NCBI GenBank assembly: GCA_902555275.1
Contig: CACDRY010000007.1
Location: 1-35,000 of the forward strand
DNA from: an uncultured Pelagibacteraceae bacterium
Lineage (GTDB): Bacteria > Pseudomonadota > Alphaproteobacteria > Pelagibacterales > Pelagibacteraceae
Length of the DNA stretch: 35,000 nt
Direction of reading: 5' to 3'
This document shows positions 9,086 through 17,488 of the stretch, in pieces (position 1 is the stretch's first letter; each line of letters begins with the position of its first letter). Below the pieces are notes generated by a model that did no database searches, had not been told where the DNA came from, and saw only the letters and a list, made by a program, of their open reading frames with translations. The translations under genes and the position numbers were made by a program.

Positions 9086-9651
9086 TGAATAATTTATTAT
9101 CACAAATTGATGACTCAATTTCTGCAAAAAAGTCGTTGGAAAATTTTAAAAATGAAATACAGAAATCTATAAATTTGATTTCAAAATCAATTTCAAAAAA
9201 GGGCAAAATTATGTTGTGTGGAAATGGTGGATCTGCTGCAGATGCACAACACCTTGCTGCAGAATTTTTGGTAAGATTAAGACCTAATGTGAACAGAAAA
9301 CCAATTTCAGCATTATCACTTGCAACTGACATATCAACAATTACAGCGTGTGGAAATGATTATTCTTATGATGAGATATTTGTGAGACCTTTAAAAGCAC
9401 TTGGTGATAAAAAAGATATTCTAATTGTAATTTCTACATCAGGTAATTCAAAAAATATTCTTAATGTACTTAAGGTAGCTAAAAATTTAAAGATAAAATC
9501 TATAGGGTTTCTTGGAAATAATGGTGGAAAAGCAAAGAATCTGTGCGATATACCAATAGTTGTAAAAAGCGATATAACTGCAAGGATTCAAGAAGCCCAT
9601 ATTTTTTTAGGTCATCACATATTTGAAAAAGTAGAAGACAAACTTATATAA
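9085..9651 (+). CDS. gmhA: Phosphoheptose isomerase (sedoheptulose-7-phosphate isomerase)
   Basis: A 188-residue SIS-domain protein of normal GmhA length. It converts sedoheptulose 7-phosphate to D-glycero-D-manno-heptose 7-phosphate, the first step of heptose synthesis for LPS, capsule or S-layer glycans. CGNGGSAADAQHLAAEF (45-61) is the family signature with zinc/active-site His56 and Glu60. The phosphate loop is STSGNS (117-122), and the C-terminal RIQEAHIFLGHH supplies Gln169 and His177. It is coupled by a one-base overlap to the SDR upstream. An HddA-like kinase for the next step lies at 19011-20039. GmhB and HddC or HldE are not in the window. Confidence 0.94.
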   Translation: MNNLLSQIDDSISAKKSLENFKNEIQKSINLISKSISKKGKIMLCGNGGSAADAQHLAAEFLVRLRPNVNRKPISALSLATDISTITACGNDYSYDEIFVRPLKALGDKKDILIVISTSGNSKNILNVLKVAKNLKIKSIGFLGNNGGKAKNLCDIPIVVKSDITARIQEAHIFLGHHIFEKVEDKLI

Positions 9652-9696
9652 AGTAATATCTTACTTAATAATTTAAATCGTATTATTTTTATCATT

Positions 9697-10773
9697 ATGC
9701 CATATGAACTAAAATCTAGTTTAAAAAATTTAATTATAAATATTCAAGTAAAAAAAATGTATTTAATTTACCTCATTTTATTACCAGTGGCATATTTAAT
9801 TAGTTTATCTGTAAAAAAAAACGCAAATAAAAATATTTTTCTTGCATTTATCACAAATCTTTCAAACGATAATGAGAAAAAATATAAGCACAACTATGAA
9901 GTAATTAATAGTATTAAAGAGGCTGGATTTGTTTTTAAATTTAAACAAATCAACGAGAATCATAAGATATATAAGAAAAGATTTTCAAATTTTTTTTGGT
10001 TTAAAGAAATTATTAAAATAAATCCCAATTATATTTATTTTTACTCAGATTATCAGTCAAAGGGAAATTACCCAAGTATAATTATTTTTTATTTAATTTC
10101 TAAAATAATAAAATGCAAATGTATATCTATTAGCCATGACTATATATGGAAAATAAATTACCAATTTAAACGACAAAATATCAAATTATTTGATGTTGTT
10201 TTAGCACAACCATATGCATATATAAAAAACAATAGAAAAATTAAATTTGTTGAGCCTTGGTTAACTAGCAAAAAGCTTTATTGCAAACCCAATAATAAAA
10301 GAAAATACGATATAACATTTATAGGTAGAGTTGACTCTGAGAGACTAAAAATTCTTAATCAACTTGATAGGGACGGTATAAAAGTTAGCAAATTTGGACC
10401 AGGATTTAATAAAACACTTAGTAATAAAAAATATATAAAGGTATTGCAAAATTCTAAGATGACTATAAATTTTAATAGACGTAAATATAATCACAACCTA
10501 AAATATTTAACTCAATCTAAAGGAAGAGTATTAGAGTCTATAAGCTGTGGATGTCTTCTTTTAGAAGAAACTAACAGATTTACAAAGAAAATTTTTAAAT
10601 GTAATCAACATTATATTGAATATAAAAATTATAATGACTTAAAGGCAAAATTGAAATTTTATTCAAAAAATTTTGACAACTTTGGGATTAAAATTTCTAC
10701 TAGAGCTCACAAATATCTCATAAAAAACTACCAACCAAAGCACATTTGGCCTAAAATTTTAAAAAATATTTAA
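9697..10773 (+). CDS. CgeB-like glycosyltransferase (GT-B), with N-terminal hydrophobic segment
   Basis: A 358-residue putative glycosyltransferase related to the CgeB/GT1-like family. The C-terminal half holds FIGRVDSERLKILNQL near 208, the strand opening the second Rossmann domain, and SKGRVLESISCGCLLLEE near 275-292, the donor-binding stretch typical of GT-B enzymes that recognise nucleotide sugars. A hydrophobic segment at 21-38 is unusual for the family and may tether the protein to the inner membrane. ATG at 9697 is used here; an in-frame ATG at 9757 would remove 20 residues but keep the hydrophobic segment, and neither has a strong ribosome-binding site. It follows gmhA by 45 bases and is convergent with the PhyH gene (1-base gap). 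A second CgeB-like gene is at 32281. Confidence 0.75.
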   Translation: MPYELKSSLKNLIINIQVKKMYLIYLILLPVAYLISLSVKKNANKNIFLAFITNLSNDNEKKYKHNYEVINSIKEAGFVFKFKQINENHKIYKKRFSNFFWFKEIIKINPNYIYFYSDYQSKGNYPSIIIFYLISKIIKCKCISISHDYIWKINYQFKRQNIKLFDVVLAQPYAYIKNNRKIKFVEPWLTSKKLYCKPNNKRKYDITFIGRVDSERLKILNQLDRDGIKVSKFGPGFNKTLSNKKYIKVLQNSKMTINFNRRKYNHNLKYLTQSKGRVLESISCGCLLLEETNRFTKKIFKCNQHYIEYKNYNDLKAKLKFYSKNFDNFGIKISTRAHKYLIKNYQPKHIWPKILKNI

Positions 10774-10774
10774 A

Positions 10775-11638
10775 TTAAGATTTTATGAAGCTAGAAGCTA
10801 ATTTCTTCTGTAGTTTGGACAGTTTTTTATAATCAGTTTTAAAAATATTTGTAGGGAATGGAACGTTTTTATTATTCTTTGAAGTATATTCTAAGTAAAG
10901 CATGTTTCTTTTATTTTTTGGTTTAGCAGCTGCATGGTAAAAATTTGTAGGGTCAAACACCACTACATCGCCAAGACTTAACTTTGGAATCACTAAACAA
11001 TCTTTTAATTCAGGTGTCATTAATTTTTTTTCAAAGTATTGTTTATTAAATTTTAATTTACTCTTTCTCTTGGCAATATGCATGTACTCGCCACCTATTT
11101 TTCCTCCTGTATTTAGAGATATTGAGACTTTCAGGCATTTTGACATTTTTTTTCCATCAGCCGTTAAATGATCTGAGTGAAAATAATTAATACAGTTTTT
11201 TGGAAGTTTATTATTAAAATAAGTTGCCATTTTTAAAGGACCTAATTTTATGTCTCCACCAATAAGATAGGACATTAATTTAATAAATTTTTCATCAAAA
11301 ACTATTTTTTTAAGATTTCGAATTTTAAGTAAAGGATCTCTATAAGATACACCATTGGTAAAATATTTAAATTTCTTATAACCACTTGATAATATTTTTT
11401 TATCAAGTGTTTTTTTTAATGTTCCATTTGGACTTTTTAATTTTTTAGTTTGTTTTTTATAAAATTTAATATCCCTGGGTGGAAGAAAATTATTTTGATC
11501 AACAAGAAGTCTATTAATTTTACTATTTATTTTTCTCAAAAAATTTGGCTCAAAATAATTTTGAACTACTAAATAACCTTTGTTATGAATTTGTTTTTTT
11601 AAAGACTCATTAATTTCGAATTTTTTATTTAAATACAT
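10775..11638 (-). CDS. Phytanoyl-CoA dioxygenase (PhyH) family Fe(II)/2-oxoglutarate oxygenase
   Basis: A 287-residue protein with the PhyH-type jelly-roll motifs. The iron facial triad is visible as His154-x-Asp156 in YFHSDHLTADG and His235 in NFYHAAAKP; Arg244 nine residues later would hold 2-oxoglutarate. The length is normal. It is the last gene of the long leftward gene series, three bases after the putative sialyltransferase-like gene, and abuts the convergent CgeB-like gene. PhyH members in sugar islands are presumed to hydroxylate or oxidise a sugar, acyl or small-molecule substituent. The actual substrate is unknown. Confidence 0.83.
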   Translation of the reverse strand: MYLNKKFEINESLKKQIHNKGYLVVQNYFEPNFLRKINSKINRLLVDQNNFLPPRDIKFYKKQTKKLKSPNGTLKKTLDKKILSSGYKKFKYFTNGVSYRDPLLKIRNLKKIVFDEKFIKLMSYLIGGDIKLGPLKMATYFNNKLPKNCINYFHSDHLTADGKKMSKCLKVSISLNTGGKIGGEYMHIAKRKSKLKFNKQYFEKKLMTPELKDCLVIPKLSLGDVVVFDPTNFYHAAAKPKNKRNMLYLEYTSKNNKNVPFPTNIFKTDYKKLSKLQKKLASSFIKS

Positions 11639-11641
11639 TTG

Positions 11642-12679
11642 CTATAAAAATTTTAATTTTTTTATGTTATTCTTACAAGTTTTTTTTAATAAATAAAAAT
11701 AATTATCGTAAGATTTAGAATCTACAAATTTCATCATTTTTGAAATATTATATAATTTTGTATTTGCTTTATAATAAAATGCTGATGAGCTTGAAAAAAT
11801 ACAATATTTAAAATCTTGAATAATTAACTCTAATGGCAAATTATTTTTAATTTTTTGTATTTTTTTATTTTTTATTATTTTAATGAGTATATTTGGTCTC
11901 TTTGAGTTTGGATGATCTTTTGAGTACACCTTATTAATTTTATTTTTTTTTAAAAATTGATTTATACCAATTAACATATTTTTTTTTGAGCTTTCTAAAT
12001 CAATATATTTTAATTTTGAAAGAAGGTGAATTGTATCATCGATTACTAACAAACTATTCTTTTTTTTTAATCGTTTGAGATTAAAAAAATTTTTGTTTAT
12101 ATCTTGCCATGTATAATCAACAATTTTTTTATTATATTTTTTATTTATCGATGGATATACTCCTTCATCTAGATCTTTATGAATATACAATTTTAAATTA
12201 ACAGGTAAAAATAGATTTGTAAAATCTAGGATAAACGTTTTTAAGAAAGTTTTTTTCTTAAAAATATAAAAGTTTATAAATTGATCATGCACTAGAATAT
12301 TACTCTCAGAGCTAATAAAAATGTTTATTATTAAAAATCTTATAGGGTCAACAACAATTTTATATGCATAAATATTTTCAATTTTATTCATAAAAAATTT
12401 CAAAATGATCAAAGGTAAGATTTTATAAAAACTGATTAATAAATTATTTTTGTATTTATAATAAATAATATTTTCAGGGACATTTTTAATTTTTTTTAAA
12501 AAACTATAAATTTCTTTATTCGCACATATTATTAAAGTTTCTTCTTTAATTTTTATTGAGTTTTGCAAAATATAAAATAAATGATGTATACCACCAAAAC
12601 TATCAACAAATAAAAAATTTCGAATATTTTTTTTTTTTATTATTCTATTTACTTTAAATATAAGTTTGAGTGCATCCAT
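11642..12679 (-). CDS. Putative sialyltransferase-like GT-B glycosyltransferase
   Basis: A 345-residue protein not recognisable by overall similarity. Three short motifs occur in the order and spacing of bacterial sialyl/polysialyltransferases (GT38, GT52, GT80, GT97): acidic-acidic-Gly as DEG at 171-173, HP at 256-257 within SKDHPN, and a Ser-rich FSSSSAF at 295-301. In those families the acidic residue is the catalytic base and HP plus SS bind the CMP donor. The same operon encodes NeuB and NeuA homologues, so a CMP-nonulosonate donor is likely to exist in the cell. The strongly Lys/Asn-rich composition makes homology hard to see. The family call is inference from motifs and neighbourhood; it may be another HP-motif transferase. 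Confidence 0.52.
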   Translation of the reverse strand: MDALKLIFKVNRIIKKKNIRNFLFVDSFGGIHHLFYILQNSIKIKEETLIICANKEIYSFLKKIKNVPENIIYYKYKNNLLISFYKILPLIILKFFMNKIENIYAYKIVVDPIRFLIINIFISSESNILVHDQFINFYIFKKKTFLKTFILDFTNLFLPVNLKLYIHKDLDEGVYPSINKKYNKKIVDYTWQDINKNFFNLKRLKKKNSLLVIDDTIHLLSKLKYIDLESSKKNMLIGINQFLKKNKINKVYSKDHPNSKRPNILIKIIKNKKIQKIKNNLPLELIIQDFKYCIFSSSSAFYYKANTKLYNISKMMKFVDSKSYDNYFYLLKKTCKNNIKKLKFL

Positions 12680-12709
12680 TTATTATAAATTTAGTATAAA
12701 TCTTAATTT

Positions 12710-13501
12710 TTACCAAACTGTTCTGCCACCATCTATAATAAGGTTTTGACCGGTAATATAGGATGATTCATCTAGGCTCAAAAATTTAATTGCACTTCTA
12801 TATTCTGATTTATTAGCCAATCTTCCTAGTGGGATCATTTTTTTTAAATTTTTAATTAACTTAATTGGTTGTTTTTGTAAGATTGGGCCTGGAGAAATCA
12901 TATTACATCTCACTTTCTTATCAGGCCAATATGTTGCAATATATTTTGTTAGTCCAAGTAATCCATGTTTAATAATTGAGTAACTAATTGGTTTTTTATA
13001 GCCATCCTGGTAAATACTATGATTTGGTGCAATGACCGATAAATCTGATCCAATATTTATGATCGATCCACCATTCTTGTTTTTTGAAATTAGTTTTCCA
13101 AAATGTTTAACTGAAAATATTACTCCCAACAATCCTACATTAAATTCCTTTATAAAAAATTTATAATCAAAATTTTCGAGGTTATTTTTTTTTTTTATAT
13201 TTTTTGATACTTTTGCATCTAAAGCAGCATTGTTAACTAACACGGTAAGATTGATCTTGTTTTTTTTAATGAAATTCGCAACATTTTGTATTGAACTTTC
13301 TTTGGATACATCCATCTTCTTTATAATTATTTTATTTTTAAATTTAATTTGCAGTTTTTTTTTTAATCTATTCAATCCAAAGTAATCTATGTCTGTAATT
13401 ATTAAATTAAAATTTTCCTCAAGCAAAGCTATACTATGCTGCTCTCCTAGTAGTCCAGAAGCTCCAGTAATAAGAGCAAATTTTTTTTTGTATTTTTTCA
13501 T
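12710..13501 (-). CDS. SDR oxidoreductase, PtmA-like
   Basis: A 263-residue classical SDR. The cofactor loop is TGASGLLGE (12-20), LVNNAA lies at 88-93, catalytic Ser152 is in IGSDLSVIAP, and Tyr174 and Lys178 form YSIIK. The insertion between the Ser and Tyr, beginning IAPNHSIYQDG, resembles Campylobacter PtmA, an SDR of the legionaminic-acid (flagellin glycan) locus. The C-terminal ITGQNLIIDGG is normal. It overlaps the methyltransferase stop by four bases (ATGA). With neuB and neuA homologues in the same operon, a role in nonulosonate or related sugar oxidation/reduction is plausible. The PtmA assignment rests on remembered sequence features. Confidence 0.82.
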   Translation of the reverse strand: MKKYKKKFALITGASGLLGEQHSIALLEENFNLIITDIDYFGLNRLKKKLQIKFKNKIIIKKMDVSKESSIQNVANFIKKNKINLTVLVNNAALDAKVSKNIKKKNNLENFDYKFFIKEFNVGLLGVIFSVKHFGKLISKNKNGGSIINIGSDLSVIAPNHSIYQDGYKKPISYSIIKHGLLGLTKYIATYWPDKKVRCNMISPGPILQKQPIKLIKNLKKMIPLGRLANKSEYRSAIKFLSLDESSYITGQNLIIDGGRTVW

Positions 13502-14181
13502 TTTTGTGCACTAGATAATAACATTATTTCTTTTGAAAATCTGACCCATTTAGTTTTTAATCGAAAATGATCAGGCACTAAATATCTAGTTAATTCAGAA
13601 AAAAAAGACACAGGGAATCTATAAATACTATTTTCCCATAAAATTGGAAGTTGTTTAAAACTTTCTACTTTTATATTTTGAAAATTATTTATTAAATGAA
13701 TATCTCTTAAAGATATTTTTGAAAATGGGGTTCTATGAGTAAAATCTTCGTAAAAAGATTTATATATATATTTCCATTCAGGAGTTAAAGTTATCATCAA
13801 GCCACCAGGTTTTAAAACTCTGTAAGTTTCCTCAAAAATTTTTTCAGGATAGTAGAAATGTTCAACAAATGATTTTGAATATACTATATCAAAATAATTG
13901 TCTGGATAACTTAGATTTTCTTTTAAAAAATTAATCTCTTTAAATTTAACTTCTGGAAATTTTTTTGATGTTATATCTGACAGATCAACCCCATAAACAT
14001 CTAAATTTAATTTTGAAAACTCATTTAAAAAATCACCTCTTCCACATCCAATTTCTAAAAACTTTGAGCGTTCTTTAAAACAGTATCTATTAAATAAGTA
14101 TTTTGTTAATTTTTTTGGATATGATGAATATGGCCTTTCTTTTTCATTATAAATCACTTCTGCATATTTTTTGTTTCTCAT
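13498..14181 (-). CDS. SAM-dependent methyltransferase (class I, Methyltransf_11-like)
   Basis: A protein of about 227 residues with SAM motif I LEIGCGRGDFL, the ribose-binding acidic residue in YGVDLSD, motif II YFDIVYSKSFVEHF and the post-II phrase EETYRVLKPGGLMITLTPEW, all standard for small-molecule methyltransferases. I place the start at the ATG at 14181, two bases after the upstream stop; a TTG at 14187 that overlaps that stop (TTGA) would add two residues. It lies between two SDRs in the coupled operon, with an ATGA overlap downstream. Substrate is unknown; N- or O-methylation of a sugar intermediate is likely from context. Confidence 0.87.
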   Translation of the reverse strand: MRNKKYAEVIYNEKERPYSSYPKKLTKYLFNRYCFKERSKFLEIGCGRGDFLNEFSKLNLDVYGVDLSDITSKKFPEVKFKEINFLKENLSYPDNYFDIVYSKSFVEHFYYPEKIFEETYRVLKPGGLMITLTPEWKYIYKSFYEDFTHRTPFSKISLRDIHLINNFQNIKVESFKQLPILWENSIYRFPVSFFSELTRYLVPDHFRLKTKWVRFSKEIMLLSSAQK

Positions 14182-14183
14182 AA

Positions 14184-14921
14184 TCAAAAATTTTTTGTTT
14201 GACCGCCATCGATAACAAAGTTTGATCCTGTTATGGAGTTATTATTTTCATTTATAATGAATTTTATTAAATCATAAATATTTTTTGGATATATGAAAGA
14301 TCTCATAGGGACTTCTTTATTGATATAATTAATTGTTTTTTTTTTATTTTTTGAAAGTTTTTTATCCCACAATGAATTTTTAAATAATATATTTCCTGGT
14401 GATATAGAATTAATTTTAATTTTATCATTTGCCAAATCTACACTCAATAGTTTGACATATTTATTCAAAGCTGACTTTGCTATCGAATATCCTTTTGGTG
14501 CACCCTCTATACTTTCAACGCCACAAATCGATGAGATGCATATAATATTTGAATACGGTATCCTTAAAAGTGGTTTTAAAAAATTAATAGTATTTACTGT
14601 ATTAAAAAAGTTATTTTGAAATGCATATAAAAAATCATCATTAGTTTTTTTGAAACTGCTTACACCTGCATTACAAATAATTAAGTCTATTTTTGAATAT
14701 TTTCTTTTGATGGATAAATATATTTTTTTGCATTGACTCTGAATACTTAAATCCCCTAATGCTAAGGATGAATTTTGAATTTTTCTTGAGGATTTTTCAA
14801 GTTTCTTTTTATTTTTTCCATTCATTATGACTATGTAGCCTTCTTGTGAAAATTGTTTGGCTAACTCATATCCAAGTCCTGAAGATGAACCACTTATAAA
14901 AACAACTCTTTTTTTGCTCAT
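14184..14921 (-). CDS. SDR family oxidoreductase (classical)
   Basis: A 245-residue classical SDR with GSSSGLG (11-17), CNAG (83-86), a Ser in ISSICGV (129-135), catalytic Tyr145 and Lys149 in GYSIAK, and the C-terminal ITGSNFVIDGGQ. Length and motifs are complete, so it should be an active NAD(P)-dependent oxidoreductase. Start ATG at 14921 overlaps the TIM-barrel stop by four bases (ATGA). It is a different paralogue from the SDR at 12710-13501. FabG-like activity is possible by sequence alone; the operon favours a sugar substrate. Confidence 0.87.
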   Translation of the reverse strand: MSKKRVVFISGSSSGLGYELAKQFSQEGYIVIMNGKNKKKLEKSSRKIQNSSLALGDLSIQSQCKKIYLSIKRKYSKIDLIICNAGVSSFKKTNDDFLYAFQNNFFNTVNTINFLKPLLRIPYSNIICISSICGVESIEGAPKGYSIAKSALNKYVKLLSVDLANDKIKINSISPGNILFKNSLWDKKLSKNKKKTINYINKEVPMRSFIYPKNIYDLIKFIINENNNSITGSNFVIDGGQTKNF

Positions 14922-15745
14922 ATTATTTTATTTTTTGTCAGAAAGTTTAAATTGATTTTTATCTCCTCGATATCTTTATTTTTTTTTCCTCTAGCGGTTT
15001 GTAAAATAATACTATTTTTATATTTATTTTTAATCAAAACTTCACGTAATTTTTTAAAATTTGCATTGCCTAAACCTAGTCTTACAGTTTTTCCACAGTA
15101 TATTCTATCTTTGATATGTACATTTTTAATATTATTGCCATAAGTTTTAAATTCTTTTTCGATATCATAACCCAGTGATGCGCTATTTCCGACATCATAA
15201 TTAATACCGAAGTTTTTTTTAGGTAATTTATTTATAAAATTTTTTAATTTTTGAGGTCCAAAATCTGATTCGAAAAGTATTTGTACTTTTTTTTTTGAAA
15301 AAAAATTGTTTTTTTGTTTTAAAATTTTTATTAATTTTTCTTCATATTTTTTTTTTGTTAGAGATCCATTATCAACCAAGGGAACAACTATATACTTAAT
15401 TCCTAAATTGCTACACGCATTCACAATCATAAAAAACATTTCTAGGTACCTTTTATTTTTTAATTTCCAAAATGGTTTTTGCATTAAACAGTCAGCAGTT
15501 AAGCTTAGAATTTTAATTTTATATTTTTTTTTTAAATAGTTGATTTCATTGATATATTTTGGAACAAAAATTGGATTTTTAAGTAAATTTTTATAATCTA
15601 GAGTCCATTCGATTAGCTTTAATTTAAGTTTTTTGGCAAGTCTAAATTCTTTTCTCCAGTGCTTTTCAGGAAATGATTGAATTAAATTTAAATATTGAGG
15701 CGATAATCTTCCCTGCATTATACCAATCTTTTCTGAAAATTTCAT
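14918..15745 (-). CDS. Sugar phosphate isomerase/epimerase-like TIM barrel (xylose isomerase-like)
   Basis: A 275-residue protein of the xylose-isomerase-like TIM-barrel superfamily (IolE/IolI relatives). It begins KIGIMQGRLSP, typical of the family's first strand. Probable metal ligands are Glu159 (LFESD), Asp184 (NYDVGNSA) and His210 (VHIKD); the fourth position, normally Glu on the last strand, reads Gln249 in ILQTARG. I start it at the ATG at 15745 because it gives an ATGA overlap with the VOC gene and places the first strand at the N-terminus; a longer reading to 15790 would need a weak start and overlap the VOC gene by 49 bases. It may isomerise or epimerise a keto sugar or inositol-like intermediate. 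Confidence 0.82.
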   Translation of the reverse strand: MKFSEKIGIMQGRLSPQYLNLIQSFPEKHWRKEFRLAKKLKLKLIEWTLDYKNLLKNPIFVPKYINEINYLKKKYKIKILSLTADCLMQKPFWKLKNKRYLEMFFMIVNACSNLGIKYIVVPLVDNGSLTKKKYEEKLIKILKQKNNFFSKKKVQILFESDFGPQKLKNFINKLPKKNFGINYDVGNSASLGYDIEKEFKTYGNNIKNVHIKDRIYCGKTVRLGLGNANFKKLREVLIKNKYKNSIILQTARGKKNKDIEEIKINLNFLTKNKII

Positions 15746-16170
15746 ATTTCTTGAACTAATTCTAAAAAAGCACCCTCTGGTGTTCGGCAATATGTCATCT
15801 TTACTTTTCCATCATGAGAATAGAGGGGTTTGGAATTAAATCTAATTTTTTTTTTCAATCTGTTGTAAATTTTATCAATATTATTCACTGTTATTGAAAT
15901 ATGTGTAATTCCATTGGTGTATGGTAAAATTTTTCTTTTTTTAATTACAGGACAATTTTTAAAAGTAAGCAATTCAATTAAAGAACCAGAGGAATCTTTT
16001 AATTTTATTGTTCTTACTTTAATATTTTTATAACCTAAGACTTTATCTATAGTATTTCCAAATTCTATATCATCCTTAATTTTTTTAAAACCGAAATAAC
16101 TTTGCCAAAAAGTTAGAGATTTTCTTAAATTTTTTGTAACTATTCCTGTATGTCTAATCTTATTTTTCAT
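15742..16170 (-). CDS. VOC (glyoxalase/epimerase-type) metalloprotein
   Basis: A 142-residue vicinal-oxygen-chelate protein with two beta-alpha-beta-beta-beta modules, the size of methylmalonyl-CoA epimerase. The metal quartet can be read as His7 (RHTGI), Glu66 (LIELL), His90 (THISI) and Glu137 (FLELV), so it is likely catalytic. It overlaps the aminotransferase by 11 bases upstream and the TIM barrel by 4 downstream. VOC enzymes use enolate chemistry: epimerases, lyases, isomerases and extradiol enzymes. In this operon a role on a keto-sugar or keto-acid intermediate is inferred, with no specific substrate indicated. Confidence 0.82.
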   Translation of the reverse strand: MKNKIRHTGIVTKNLRKSLTFWQSYFGFKKIKDDIEFGNTIDKVLGYKNIKVRTIKLKDSSGSLIELLTFKNCPVIKKRKILPYTNGITHISITVNNIDKIYNRLKKKIRFNSKPLYSHDGKVKMTYCRTPEGAFLELVQEI

Positions 16171-17488
16171 TAAAAATTTTATTGACTGAATTTTCTAAAA
16201 TTTGTAATCCTTCTTTAAGAGCAGCAGCAGATATTGTTAATGGAGGCCCTATTTTAATTGACTCTCTTCCTGTATAAACAACTAATAACCCTTTTCTCAT
16301 ACACTCCATACACACTTCTTTTAGTAAGTAATTAATTTTTTTTGTTTTTTTGAATATCAAGGCAGCCACCAAGCCTTTGCCTCCAATATAAATTATGTTA
16401 TTATTTTTATTCTGTATATTTTTTAGGTATTTAAATAGAATTTTACTTTTTAATGCTGTATTTTTTACAATTTTTTTGTCCTCTATTTCCTCTAAAACGC
16501 TTATACCCGCTGTACATGATATTGGGTTTGAAGAATGAGTGCTACTCATATTTCCAACATCTGGCAAATCCATAATATATTTTTTTCCTAAAACACCTGA
16601 TATAGGAACTCCTCCACCCATGCCTTTTCCGACGCATATTAAATCTGGCTTAATACCGTAATGTTCGTAGCCGAACATCTTTCCAGTTCTTGCAAAACCA
16701 GATTGCATTTCATCAAAACATAAAAGTATTTTATTTTTTTTACAAATTTTGTGTAACTGTTTAACGTATTCTTGAGGATAAAATAATGCACCCCAACCTT
16801 GAAAAGTTTCGAGCATAACGCCACAAATATCATTTTTTATATCGATTTTTTTTTCTAAATTTTTTAAAGAGTTTTTTAAAAATTTTTTAGGGTCAATTTT
16901 TTTATCTTCTAACGTCCAAGGATATGGGAATGGAAGATGATGAATATTTTTGTCTTTAAAGCCAATCCATTTTTTTTGAGAAACATTTCCACTCATTAAT
17001 TGAGCTCCCATTGTTCTTCCGTGCCAGTTACCTTCCAGACAAATTATTCCAAGTTTTCTTTTACTTATTGATTGACCGTAGAGTCTCATGAGTTTTAATG
17101 CTGCATCTGTGGCTTCTGTTCCAGCTGATAATAAAAAAACCTTTTCAAAATGTTTTTTTGATATGGATAAAAGTTTTTTTATGTATTCTAATTTAATTGC
17201 ATTGGCATATGCATAAGAATGCATAAGGTTACCATTTAATAGTTTTATTAATTTTTTTTTTAATTTTTGGTTTGAATGACCTATATTAGTGACAAAAATT
17301 GTAGAGGTAAAATCAATAAACTTATTACCAGCATTATCAAAAATATTAAAATTTCTAGCACTTTTCCATATTATTGGTAGTTGCCCATGCATAGATCTTG
17401 ACTCATGTTTTGAAATTGAGGAAATAATTTTATCAGTGCCAGGAGCAGGTATCTTCGTTCTAATTAATCTATTTTTTGTTTTAATCAT
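16160..17488 (-). CDS. Class III PLP-dependent aminotransferase
   Basis: A 442-residue fold-type I aminotransferase of class III (ornithine/acetylornithine, GSA aminomutase group). The PLP phosphate-binding motif is SAGTEA (121-126), the pyridine-N Asp259 is in CFDEMQSGFARTG, and the Schiff-base Lys288 is in VGKGMGGG. All residues are intact. The start directly follows the neuA stop (TGA then ATG, no gap). Sugar aminotransferases in nonulosonate routes are usually DegT-type, so a class III enzyme beside neuA/neuB is noteworthy; class III enzymes are known near cytidylyltransferase genes in surface-glycan loci. It may aminate a terminal aldehyde or keto group of a sugar acid, or make an amino-acid decoration. 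Confidence 0.88.
   Translation of the reverse strand: MIKTKNRLIRTKIPAPGTDKIISSISKHESRSMHGQLPIIWKSARNFNIFDNAGNKFIDFTSTIFVTNIGHSNQKLKKKLIKLLNGNLMHSYAYANAIKLEYIKKLLSISKKHFEKVFLLSAGTEATDAALKLMRLYGQSISKRKLGIICLEGNWHGRTMGAQLMSGNVSQKKWIGFKDKNIHHLPFPYPWTLEDKKIDPKKFLKNSLKNLEKKIDIKNDICGVMLETFQGWGALFYPQEYVKQLHKICKKNKILLCFDEMQSGFARTGKMFGYEHYGIKPDLICVGKGMGGGVPISGVLGKKYIMDLPDVGNMSSTHSSNPISCTAGISVLEEIEDKKIVKNTALKSKILFKYLKNIQNKNNNIIYIGGKGLVAALIFKKTKKINYLLKEVCMECMRKGLLVVYTGRESIKIGPPLTISAAALKEGLQILENSVNKIFNEK

Noticed and set aside
9069..9332. Leftward 87-residue frame within gmhA
   Set aside because: Antisense to the conserved GmhA active-site region; no motif of its own.
14918..15790. Longer form of the TIM-barrel protein beginning at 15790
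   Set aside because: It would overlap the VOC gene by 49 bases; the ATG at 15745 gives a clean ATGA overlap and the correct first strand.
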